Shown here: piece by piece, positions 6,103 through 13,619 of the stretch | Position numbering within the stretch: the first letter of the stretch is position 1 | How the letters are laid out: each line of letters begins with the position of its first letter | Origin: JBBRUG01 sp038247995 | GTDB taxonomy: Bacteria > Chloroflexota > Chloroflexia > Chloroflexales > Chloroflexaceae | Reading direction: 5' to 3' | Assembly (NCBI GenBank): GCA_038247995.1 | Contig: JBBRUG010000093.1 | Coordinates: 1 to 18,005, forward strand | Length of the DNA stretch: 18,005 bases | The notes under the pieces: generated by a model | Databases searched by the model: none | Seen by the model: only the letters and a program-made list of their open reading frames with translations | What the model was told of the DNA's origin: nothing | Program-made: the position numbers and the translations under genes

Positions 6103-7764
6103 ATGGATAACATCATGATTCAAGCACCACGATATGTTCTCACCACACCACCCGACGCGCGTTCCATTGACACCGGCGTGCTGGTGATTGGCGCGGGGGC
6201 GGCAGGATTGGCGGCGGCGCTGACGGTAGCTCAGCACACCGAGGTTACGGTTCTGGCGCGCACGACGTTGCCGGAGAGCAATTCGGCCTGGGCGCAGGGT
6301 GGGATCGCTGCCGCCCTCGACGCACGCGATACGCCGCACGCCCACATCGCCGATACACTGATTGCCGGCGCGGGCCTCTCCGACGGCGGCGCCGTGGTAA
6401 CGCTGGCCGAGGCGGCACCTGATCTCATGCGCGAACTGGCGACGCTTGGCGTACCCTTCGAACGTACGGCCTCCGGTCGCTTCGCACTGGGTCTGGAGGG
6501 CGGTCATTCGCAGCGGCGGATCGTCCATGTCGGCGATGCAACCGGCTGGGCAGTGACGCAAGTGCTGATCGCTCGCGCTCAGGCGCACTCCAACATTACG
6601 CTGATCGAGAATGCGCAGGCCGTCGATCTGCTTGATGATGCCGGCCGGATCAGCGGTGCGCTCGTGCACACTCCCGACGGCTGGCTCACAATCAACGCCG
6701 GCGCGACCGTGCTGGCGAGCGGTGGCGCCGGGGCGCTCTACGGCTTAACTTCGAACCAGTCGGTTGCGCTGGGCGAGGGGATTGCGATGGCCTACCGGGC
6801 TGGGGCGGAAGTGGCCGACATGGAGTTTGTGCAGTTCCACCCGACGGTCTACTGCACCCGCGCCGGCCAGGGCTTCCTGATCACCGAGGCGGCGCGCGGC
6901 GAGGGCGGCATCCTGTGCGACATTCACGGCGAGCGCTTTATGCCCGCCTATGATCAGCGCGCTGAACTGGCCCCGCGTGATGTGGTGACGCGCGGGATCT
7001 ACGCCGCGATGCGCCACAGTAACGCCGATCACGTCAAGCTCGACCTGCGTCATCTGTCGGCTGACGAGATCGAACATCACTTCCCAACGATCTGTGAGCG
7101 GCTGCGCGCCGACGGAATCGATCCGGTGACCGATCTGATTCCGGTGGCTCCCGCCGCGCACTACCTCATGGGCGGCGTACGCACCGATCTGAATGGCGCG
7201 ACGAACCTGCCGGGCCTGTATGCCGCCGGCGAAGTAAGCTGCACCGGCGTCCATGGCGCGAATCGGCTGGCCTCCAACTCGTTGCTCGAATGTCTGGTGT
7301 TTGGCCGGCGGGCCGGGGAGGCTGCTGCGCAAATGCAAAATGCAAACGGTAAAAGGCACAATGTCATGCTAAGCCAACCCAGTGCTGGTGGAGCGCAGCA
7401 TGTTGCGTCTGGCGTTTTTCCATCAGACTGGCGGGTTAACCTCGCCGCCATTATGACCACTTCCGCCGGGCCGTTGCGCGACGGCGCAGGGTTGCGTAGC
7501 GGGTTGGAGCAGTTGGCTGTGTGGCCGCTTCAGGCTGATCATGATCACGCGGAGGCGATTACGGCGGCAAATGCGGTGCTTACGGCGCAGTTGATCGTGG
7601 CCAGTGCGTTGCTGCGCGAAGAGAGCCGCGGCGGCCACTTTCGGAGCGATTTCCCCGAGCCGCGCGAAACCTGGCGCACCCATAGTGTGCTGCAAAACGG
7701 CGGCGCGTCCTGGCAGGTGGCTACACTTGCTCCGGTGCGTGAACTGGCGCATGCAGCGGATTAA
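6103..7764 (+). CDS. nadB: L-aspartate oxidase NadB
   Basis: A 553-residue FAD enzyme oxidising L-aspartate to iminoaspartate, which NadA uses. It belongs to the succinate dehydrogenase/fumarate reductase flavoprotein family. The dinucleotide-binding motif is GAGAAG (30-35), followed by NSAWAQGGIAAAL (60-72). Candidate active-site residues at positions matching E. coli NadB are E120, H246 (QFHPT), R292 (PRDVV), H353 (HYLMGG) and R388 (GANRLASNSLLE). The C-terminal helical domain starts near 440. Two in-frame ATGs (6103 and 6115) lack a clear ribosome binding site, so the start is uncertain and translation may depend on nadA. A heptamer-like AT-rich insert sits at residues 410-421 in the linker. 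Confidence 0.96.
   Translation: MDNIMIQAPRYVLTTPPDARSIDTGVLVIGAGAAGLAAALTVAQHTEVTVLARTTLPESNSAWAQGGIAAALDARDTPHAHIADTLIAGAGLSDGGAVVTLAEAAPDLMRELATLGVPFERTASGRFALGLEGGHSQRRIVHVGDATGWAVTQVLIARAQAHSNITLIENAQAVDLLDDAGRISGALVHTPDGWLTINAGATVLASGGAGALYGLTSNQSVALGEGIAMAYRAGAEVADMEFVQFHPTVYCTRAGQGFLITEAARGEGGILCDIHGERFMPAYDQRAELAPRDVVTRGIYAAMRHSNADHVKLDLRHLSADEIEHHFPTICERLRADGIDPVTDLIPVAPAAHYLMGGVRTDLNGATNLPGLYAAGEVSCTGVHGANRLASNSLLECLVFGRRAGEAAAQMQNANGKRHNVMLSQPSAGGAQHVASGVFPSDWRVNLAAIMTTSAGPLRDGAGLRSGLEQLAVWPLQADHDHAEAITAANAVLTAQLIVASALLREESRGGHFRSDFPEPRETWRTHSVLQNGGASWQVATLAPVRELAHAAD
7331..7365. repeat. Degenerate heptamer tract inside nadB
   Basis: Five 7-nt units (AAATGCA twice, then AACGGTA, AAAGGCA, CAATGTC) are much more A-rich than the surrounding gene. 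They encode a Gln/Asn-rich stretch (residues about 410-421) between the FAD domain and the helical domain. The first two units are exact; the rest are degenerate. Confidence 0.5.
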
Positions 7765-7904
7765 CGAACACTGAGCTGAGTGAGCCATTGACCGCACTGA
7801 GTCGGGCGGCAGGACGCAGGCGGAGACAGCAGTGCAATGCCTTATTTCCCTTCTCTCACAGGGCATATCCGTACCCAAAGCGTCGCCGGAACCCTCACCC
7901 CCAA

Positions 7905-7929
7905 CCCCGCTCCCGTTTAGGGAGCGGGG
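7905..7929. terminator. Strong GC hairpin, possible bidirectional terminator
   Basis: CCCCGCTCCC, loop GTTTA, GGGAGCGGGG: a perfect 10-bp stem with a 5-nt loop, 140 nt after the nadB stop and between convergent genes. It follows CCCTCACCCCCAA, a lead-in often seen with repetitive intergenic palindromes. There is no T-run, so terminator function is inferred from position only. Confidence 0.45.
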
Positions 7930-8032
7930 CCTCGGACAGCATCAGGACGACGCATGTGCGGCGGCTCCCCTGCTCCCATACGGATCACGTTAAGGATGTT
8001 CGCCGGACTTTGCAGTAGCCTTGAAGAAGGGG

Positions 8033-8114
8033 GCAGGACGCAAGTGGCATGCGGCATGCGGCATGCGGCATGCCACTTGCGGCATGTGGTAGGTGGTAGG
8101 CGGCATGCGGCAGG
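8033..8114. repeat. Degenerate heptamer array, consensus GCATGCG
   Basis: About twelve consecutive 7-nt units. Five are exact or near GCATGCG; the others include GCAGGAC, GCAAGTG, ACTTGCG, GCATGTG, GTAGGTG and GTAGGCG. The 7-nt phase is kept throughout despite divergence. Confidence 0.8.
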
Positions 8115-8126
8115 AAAACTTTGTCC

Positions 8127-8175
8127 GTCCGTCGTCCGTCGTCCGTCGTCCGTCGTCCGTCGTCCGTCGTCCGTC
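8127..8175. repeat. Tandem heptamer array, 7 x GTCCGTC
   Basis: Seven exact GTCCGTC units with a partial unit GTCC in front (8123-8126). They start 12 nt after the GCATGCG array, near the 3' end of the STAND ATPase gene. The same unit family occurs in the palindromic insert of the cyclase gene. Confidence 0.92.
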
Positions 8176-8215
8176 TTTCAGGATGGGCCTCGCCTCGCGC
8201 TGGTGCGCCTTCCGA

Positions 8216-10927
8216 TCAACCAACCGCAGTTTGGGCCGCCTCTAGAGCGGCAAGTAGTTCTTCCGTCGCCGCGATTTCGCTGGGGATTTCGAGGGTGCGA
8301 AAGGCAGCCAGCGCTCGACGAATATGCCCGTCGGCGGTGGGTAAGTCGCCGGCGCGGAGGTGGGCTGCGCCGAGGGCGCGCTGCGCGTAGACAGCCAAGT
8401 ACTGGTCGTCGTTTTGGCGCGCCTGCTCCATTGCCGCCGCGAAGTGCGCCGCCGCCGCCACAATATGTTCGCGCTGCAATTCAACCTGCCCCAGGGTAAG
8501 GCGCGCATAGGGGACGGTGAAGGTCTGACCCATCGCGATCACCTCTTCGGCATAGCGCGAGGCTGCACTCAGGTCGCCCAGGTTGTACGATGCCTCGGCG
8601 AGGTTTGCCGCTGTGCCTGAGGCGTAGAGCAGATCGCGGATGGCCAAGAAGAAGCTGTACGCCGGTAAGCCGACGTCGATGGCCGCTTGGAACTCGCGGG
8701 TCTGCACATAAATCGAGGCCAGATTACTGCGCATCTGTTCCAGATTCAGCCGATCGCCAACCCGCTCATAAATCGTCATTGCGTGGGTGGCGTGCTCGAC
8801 TGCCTCGACGATTTGCTCGCGCCGCCCATAGATCGTGGCCAACCAGCGCTCGGCCTGGGCGCGTAAGGCGTCGTCTTCAAGCTGGTCGGCGAGGATGCGT
8901 GAACGTGCATAGGCGTCAAGCGCGGCATCATAATCGCCTTCTTCGTCGCGCAGTTTGCCGCGCAGCAGTTCAAGCTCAAACTCGGCGCGATAGACGGCGT
9001 GCCAACTGCTCTGGAGGTCGCGCCGCCGCAAGTGGAGCAGACCATTCCGCTGGTACAACGCTGTGATCTGGCCGACGAGCCGTGCTGTTACGCGCAGCCC
9101 TTCACCATAGCTCTTTAATGCCTGATCGGGGTAGCCGAGGGCATCCTCTAGTTCGCCACGGAACATCCACAGCCGCGCACCAGTTTCGCTTTCGTCGCTC
9201 CAATCCGCCTGTTTTAGATCATGCAAACTCTCTTTGAGCTCGCCGGCATAGTGGCGCAGTTCGGCACGAATCACGTCGAACGCTTTGCGTTCCGCCGGCG
9301 CGAGGCGGCTGCGCTCGATGCTCAGAAAGGCCTGTCGCGCACTGTCGGCCTCGCCGCGGGCCAGGGCGTGCTGACGCTGCGGAAACCAGATCTGCACGGC
9401 CCGATCGAGATCATCGCCCTGCACAAAATGATGCGCGGCTGCGGTGTACTCGCCGCGTTCGAGGCGTGTGATCGCCGCCTCGTTATGCAGGCTGCTGCGT
9501 AGCTGGGGCGGAAGCTCAGTTCGGATCAGCGGCGCCAGGGCCGGTAGCAGCGCCACGCCGCCCACCCGGTCGTGTTCGATTAATTTCAGGCGGCTCAGCG
9601 CCGTGAGGGTAACCGCGTCCAGTAATTCGTCGGGCGCATACCCCTGGTAAACAGATAAGCGCTGGAGGGCGTTCTGTTCTTCAGGGCGCAACCGGCGCCA
9701 GAGGCGCTGAAACGCCGGTTGGAGCGACTGCGCCGTGGCATCGTCGAGGTGGTCGGCGCTAAACTCCGGATCGGCTTGTTGCAACGCCAACAGCAGGATC
9801 AGCAGGCGTGGGTTGCCGCCGGTATACGCCGCAAGCCGCCGGGCTTGTTCGGCGGTAAGCGTCGATCCTGAAGCGCGCCAGAGTTGTTCGATGGTGTCGG
9901 CTTGCAGCCCGGAAAGATCGATGTGGACATCGCCCAGCAGGGGGCGCTGGCTGATCAATAAGAGCGGCGCTGCGCCACGCAGGGCCTCGATCAGGTTGAT
10001 CAGCAGCGCGCTTGAAGCCGTAGGCGGATCAAGCTTGCTGAGCGTGAGGTGTTCCAGATCGTCGAAGCAAAGCACCGGCGGCGGCCCGTCGAGGCCGGTG
10101 AGATCTTGGCGCAGCAGCCCGGCCGCCAGGTTGAGATCGCTGATGACGCCATTGGCCGTAATGAGGTACTGCCAGAGGTTCACTGCGCCGCGCGCGTGGA
10201 GGAATGCGCCCAATGCGAAGAGCAGGCTACTGACGCCATCGTTGAAGCCGGGGCGGAGCGTAAACCAGAAGCCGGGTCGGTTGCCAAGCTGATCGAGGGC
10301 CGCCGCGGCCAGGCTCGTCTTGCCGATCCCGCTCGGCCCGCTCAAGGCCACGGTTTGCCCACGCTGCAAGGCTTCACTAAGCAAGCTAAACTGGCGCTCG
10401 TAGCCGTAGAGCATTGCCGGCGGCGGCGGCTGTTCGAGCCGCACCGTAGGCCGCAGCGTATCAAGCAGCAAAGGCGCCAGGCGCTTCACGGCGGCATCAA
10501 AATCGCGATAATGCTGCGACCGCGAGCCAAGTAATAGTTGTTCATCCTCCCAGATATCGGCCAGGCGGCGCGGCGTGATCTGCTGATGAAAACAGCGCAA
10601 CTCCAGCACCAGGTAGGAATAACGCGGATCGTCGGGATCGCGCCGCACAGCGCTGATCGCCGCAAGCATCGCGGCCTGGGTAGCCGGCGGCGAGCCTTCC
10701 CACATGCGTGCAGCGGCAGCGTGTAATGCCGAACGTAAGAGTTCACCGCGGGTGCGCGCCGTAATCGGGCGCGGCACATCGCGTAAGAGCAGCCCAAGCA
10801 TATAGGGGCTGGCCAGAGGTGATTCCTGGCCGAGTCGCTCGGGCTGATCGTACAACCTGAGCGTCTGCTTGACGTTACGCTCGAAGAGCGATAGGGAGAG
10901 ACTATCTGTTGAGGGTTGAACCGTCAT
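8216..10927 (-). CDS. STAND/NB-ARC-type ATPase with TPR-like repeats
   Basis: A 903-residue protein, probably a cytoplasmic signalling or regulatory switch. The N-terminal 160 residues are an unrecognised helical region. Its part around 118-150 (RRLADIWEDEQLLLGSRSQ, then HYRDFDAAV) could be a helix-turn-helix, but this is weak. The P-loop domain has Walker A GPSGIGKT (197-204), Walker B VLCFDD (285-290) and a downstream YTGGNPRLL (368-376) as in STAND ATPases. Helical TPR-like repeats fill roughly 500-890. The start is the second Met of the open frame: AAGGAGG lies 5 nt upstream of ATG at 10927, so the first Met at 10945 is rejected. It converges with nadB. Its ligand and partner are unknown; no effector domain such as a nuclease or TIR was seen. 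Confidence 0.87.
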   Translation of the reverse strand: MTVQPSTDSLSLSLFERNVKQTLRLYDQPERLGQESPLASPYMLGLLLRDVPRPITARTRGELLRSALHAAAARMWEGSPPATQAAMLAAISAVRRDPDDPRYSYLVLELRCFHQQITPRRLADIWEDEQLLLGSRSQHYRDFDAAVKRLAPLLLDTLRPTVRLEQPPPPAMLYGYERQFSLLSEALQRGQTVALSGPSGIGKTSLAAAALDQLGNRPGFWFTLRPGFNDGVSSLLFALGAFLHARGAVNLWQYLITANGVISDLNLAAGLLRQDLTGLDGPPPVLCFDDLEHLTLSKLDPPTASSALLINLIEALRGAAPLLLISQRPLLGDVHIDLSGLQADTIEQLWRASGSTLTAEQARRLAAYTGGNPRLLILLLALQQADPEFSADHLDDATAQSLQPAFQRLWRRLRPEEQNALQRLSVYQGYAPDELLDAVTLTALSRLKLIEHDRVGGVALLPALAPLIRTELPPQLRSSLHNEAAITRLERGEYTAAAHHFVQGDDLDRAVQIWFPQRQHALARGEADSARQAFLSIERSRLAPAERKAFDVIRAELRHYAGELKESLHDLKQADWSDESETGARLWMFRGELEDALGYPDQALKSYGEGLRVTARLVGQITALYQRNGLLHLRRRDLQSSWHAVYRAEFELELLRGKLRDEEGDYDAALDAYARSRILADQLEDDALRAQAERWLATIYGRREQIVEAVEHATHAMTIYERVGDRLNLEQMRSNLASIYVQTREFQAAIDVGLPAYSFFLAIRDLLYASGTAANLAEASYNLGDLSAASRYAEEVIAMGQTFTVPYARLTLGQVELQREHIVAAAAHFAAAMEQARQNDDQYLAVYAQRALGAAHLRAGDLPTADGHIRRALAAFRTLEIPSEIAATEELLAALEAAQTAVG

Positions 10928-11372
10928 GACCCCCTCCTTGGGCAACCGGCTGCGATGAGGGTAGTAAAGCAGTCCGCTCAGGTGCAGCCTTCAGGGCCGC
11001 AGCCCGTCACCCGCTTGGATTGATTGACCGTACCTGACCGATCGCTGCCGCCTAAGCAAACGTAGGCGACAGGGTCGTAAACAGAAACACGCGCAGATTT
11101 GGGACGAATCCGGCGCGTCCTGGGATTATTTGGGATCGGCTGGTCGCGGTCGGCGTAGTTCGATTATACAAGAGCAGGCAGCGAACGTATACCACCCTGC
11201 TCATCCAGAAGCGGTGTGTGAGCCATTGCTCGCGCAGCGCTTTTTTGATCGGCCTGGCATTTCCCAGGATGAAGGCTGGGACAACCGGCGGCCTTCTTGG
11301 GACGCCGATCCGGCTTGCCGCGACCTATACTCGCCGCAGAGCCGGACGACAGCAAGCAGGAGGCAGCAGATT
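10928..11372. other. Divergent intergenic region, STAND gene / peptide-SpeD-PLP operon
   Basis: No gene is supported in these 445 bp. On the minus strand 11168-11163 reads TATAAT, a possible -10 for the STAND gene without a clear -35. On the plus strand TATACT at 11326-11331 could be a -10 for the small-peptide operon, also without a good -35. A short inverted repeat TCCCAG/CTGGGA lies around 11263-11282. These sites are weak. Confidence 0.4.
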
Positions 11373-11546
11373 ATGCCGACGATAGCAAAGATCAACCGAC
11401 CGATTGTACTAACGATCGTCCCGATCCCGGTTTTTGGCGCATTGCTTGGCAAGCTCGCCGCCGACATTGTGTTTTACCTGCCGACAATTTTGAGCTACGA
11501 ACTGCTCAGCCGCAGCAGCCATTCCGACACCAGGGAGGCTTCCTGA
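11373..11546 (+). CDS. Small hydrophobic (membrane) protein, 57 aa
   Basis: Not recognised. The peptide has a short basic start (MPTIAKINR), a long hydrophobic stretch (residues 10-44) broken by a Lys-Leu-Ala-Ala-Asp patch that could make a two-helix hairpin, and a polar Ser/Asp-rich tail. Support for it being real: AGGAGG 9 nt before the ATG, and a stop codon overlapping the start of the next gene (TGATG, 11544-11548), typical of translational coupling. It would be the first gene of the SpeD-like/PLP group and may anchor or serve those enzymes at the membrane. That role is only a guess. Confidence 0.6.
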   Translation: MPTIAKINRPIVLTIVPIPVFGALLGKLAADIVFYLPTILSYELLSRSSHSDTREAS

Positions 11547-12004
11547 TGAATGTACAGCTCGCCCCGGTGATCAGCCGCAGCGCATTTTTCGCCCGTACCG
11601 CCGAGTTTAATGCCCTGGACGACGAGTTGATTGCGCTGTTGCGGGAGCAGGCGCCCTGGGGCCTCGCCACGGCGCTGGATCTGGGCGGCTGTGATGGGCT
11701 GGCGATCCGTGATCCGCAGCATATTGCGCGCTTTGTAATCGCACTGTGCAAGACGATTGAGCTGAAGCGTTTTGGCGATCCGATCATTGTGCGCTTCGGC
11801 GCCGACCCACAAGTTTGCGGTTACTCGCTGGCTCAGTTGATCGAGACTTCGCTGATCTCCGGCCACTTTGCAGAGGCAAATGACGCCGCGTACATCGATA
11901 TTTTCAGTTGTAAAGCCTACCGTCCGTACCAGGCCGCCCGGTTTTGTGGCGAGTGGTTCGGCGCAACCAGCGTTCGGGTGAACATCGTGTTGCGGCAGGC
12001 GTAG
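11546..12004 (+). CDS. Divergent S-adenosylmethionine decarboxylase (SpeD)-like pyruvoyl enzyme
   Basis: A 152-residue protein resembling the self-cleaving AdoMet decarboxylase proenzyme family. The N-terminal block LDLGGCD (44-50) corresponds to the family's first strand. Counting back from C122 (DIFSC), S102 and H107 fall at exactly the spacing of Ser63, His68 and Cys83 in the Thermotoga enzyme. S102 would become the pyruvoyl group after cleavage at 101/102. The usual HTWPE after the serine is HFAEA here, and the Glu before the serine is Thr, so the substrate may not be AdoMet. Other pyruvoyl decarboxylase activity is possible. The ATG at 11546 has AGGGAGG 7 nt upstream and overlaps the preceding stop. 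No spermidine synthase gene is nearby. Confidence 0.75.
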   Translation: MNVQLAPVISRSAFFARTAEFNALDDELIALLREQAPWGLATALDLGGCDGLAIRDPQHIARFVIALCKTIELKRFGDPIIVRFGADPQVCGYSLAQLIETSLISGHFAEANDAAYIDIFSCKAYRPYQAARFCGEWFGATSVRVNIVLRQA

Positions 12005-12063
12005 GGGCCGCCACATCGGGCTGCCCCGGGCGGCAGGCGGAGCATGAACATAGGAGCAGATCC

Positions 12064-13581
12064 ATGAATAACTTTCAAGCTTTGATTGCCCAGCGTATTC
12101 AGCAGCAGGTTACGACGCCGGATGTGGCGTTCAATCAGGCTTTCGCCCCGCCTAGGCAATCCTCCGCGCACGCGCAGAAACATGCGGCGTTGCAGCGGTT
12201 TAGGCGCGCTTACCCGGCATACGCATCAACAAGCGCTCTGGGCGCGCTACGGACGACGGAGTACGCCCGCCTGGATGCGCAGCAGCAGGTGTATCTGGAT
12301 TATACCGGCGGCAGCCTGTACGCCGAGACGCAACTGCACGAACATCTCGCATTGCTGCATACCAATGTCTTCGGCAACCCGCACTCCACAAACCCGACTT
12401 CTCAGGCAATGACCGATCTGGTAGAGCGCGCCAGGGCCGCTGTGCTGACGTATCTGCGTGCCAATCCCGACGAATACATTGTCATTTTTACGCCCAACGC
12501 CAGCGGTGCGGCCCGGCTTGTCGGTGAGGCGTACCCGTTTCAGTTGGGTGGCCGGCTGCTGCTCAGCGCCGATAACCACAATTCGATCAATGGCCTGCGC
12601 GAGTTTGCGCGTACTGGAGGCGCGACATACCGCTATGCGCCGCTGCGCCCGGCAGACTTGCGTCTGGATGAACCGGCGCTCGCTATGTTACTCGCCACAC
12701 CCGCAGCGACCGGCGATCGGCTCTTTGCCTACCCAGCGCAGTCGAACTTTTCCGGCGTGCAGCACTCGCTCGAATGGATTGAGTGCGCGCAGGCTCAGGG
12801 CTGGGATGTGTTGCTCGACGCTGCCGCCTTCCTGCCGACGAATCCGCTCGATCTGAGCCGTTGGCATCCCGACTTCGTGACCCTCTCGTTCTACAAGCTC
12901 TTCGGTTACCCCACCGGCGTCGGCGCGCTGGTTGCTCGCCGGGCGGCGCTGGCGAAGTTGCGGCGGCCCTGGTTTGCCGGTGGCACGATCACTCTGGCGT
13001 CGGTAGGCGGCGATGGCTATTTCCGTGCCGAGGGCGCGGCCGGCTTTGAAGACGGCACGGTGAATTACCTGAGCCTCCCGGCGGTTGCGGCGGGGTTGGA
13101 TTACCTCACAGCCGCCGACATCACTGCCATTCACACCCGTGTGATGTGTCTCACTGGCTGGCTGCTCGACGAGTTGCAGTTGCTCCGTCACGCCAACGGT
13201 GCCCCGCTCGTGCGGATCCACGGCCCAGCCAATACCAAAGCGCGTGGCGGCACGCTGGCGCTCACGCTTCATGATCCAGCAGGCCGACCGATCGATTTTC
13301 GTCTCGTTGAAGAAGCGGCCAATGCGGCACGGATCTCCTTGCGCACGGGCTGTTTCTGTAACCCCGGCGCCGCCGAGTATGCGCGTGGATTGACCAGCGC
13401 TGAGCTTGCGCCCTGGTTCCACGCAACGAACCCACCACCAACGCTTGACGCGTTCCAGCAGGCCCTTGGTGAACGGGCGCCGGGGGCGGTGCGCGTCTCG
13501 TTGGGGATCGCCTCGAACTTCGCCGATGGGTACGCATTTGTGCAATTTGCCCGCAGCTATCTCACCGAAGGAGGTGTTTGA
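12064..13581 (+). CDS. Class V aminotransferase, molybdenum-cofactor-sulfurase-like
   Basis: A 505-residue PLP enzyme of the cysteine desulfurase superfamily. Visible are FGNPHS (103-108), NHNS with H172 stacking on PLP, QSNFSG (226-231), D252, and the Schiff-base lysine K278 in SFYKLFGYPTGVGAL. Near the C-terminus, RTGCFCNPGA (427-436) has C430 and C432, one of which should carry the persulfide. SFYKxFGYPTG and RTGCFCNPG resemble the N-terminal domain of eukaryotic Moco sulfurases (ABA3/MOCOS) rather than SufS or IscS. There is no C-terminal MOSC domain. The start at 12064 has AGGAG 7 nt upstream, 59 nt after the SpeD-like stop. It may move sulfur from cysteine to an unknown acceptor; another class V reaction is possible. 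Confidence 0.85.
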   Translation: MNNFQALIAQRIQQQVTTPDVAFNQAFAPPRQSSAHAQKHAALQRFRRAYPAYASTSALGALRTTEYARLDAQQQVYLDYTGGSLYAETQLHEHLALLHTNVFGNPHSTNPTSQAMTDLVERARAAVLTYLRANPDEYIVIFTPNASGAARLVGEAYPFQLGGRLLLSADNHNSINGLREFARTGGATYRYAPLRPADLRLDEPALAMLLATPAATGDRLFAYPAQSNFSGVQHSLEWIECAQAQGWDVLLDAAAFLPTNPLDLSRWHPDFVTLSFYKLFGYPTGVGALVARRAALAKLRRPWFAGGTITLASVGGDGYFRAEGAAGFEDGTVNYLSLPAVAAGLDYLTAADITAIHTRVMCLTGWLLDELQLLRHANGAPLVRIHGPANTKARGGTLALTLHDPAGRPIDFRLVEEAANAARISLRTGCFCNPGAAEYARGLTSAELAPWFHATNPPPTLDAFQQALGERAPGAVRVSLGIASNFADGYAFVQFARSYLTEGGV

Positions 13582-13619
13582 TGAACATACTTTCGATCGC
13601 ACAACGCGGGTTGCCGTAA
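13581..13619 (+). other. Coupled 12-codon ORF after the PLP gene
   Basis: The PLP gene stop overlaps an ATG (TGATG, 13579-13583) preceded by a near-ideal GGAGG (13569-13573). The frame runs only 12 codons (MNILSIAQRGLP) to TAA. It may be a micropeptide, or the start of a gene lost by deletion or frameshift. No longer sensible frame follows. Confidence 0.35.

Larger units (their letters stand above)
7765..8215. other. Convergent intergenic region, nadB / STAND ATPase gene
   Basis: No credible gene is seen in these 451 bp between convergent genes. The region holds a 10-bp perfect hairpin (7905-7929), a degenerate heptamer array (8033-8114) and a GTCCGTC array (8127-8175). Open frames here come from the stop-free repeats. 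Confidence 0.75.

Noticed and set aside
7954..8499. 181-codon ORF across the heptamer arrays
   Set aside because: It is formed by stop-free GTCCGTC and GCATGCG repeats and antisense sequence of the STAND gene; only repeat peptides are encoded.
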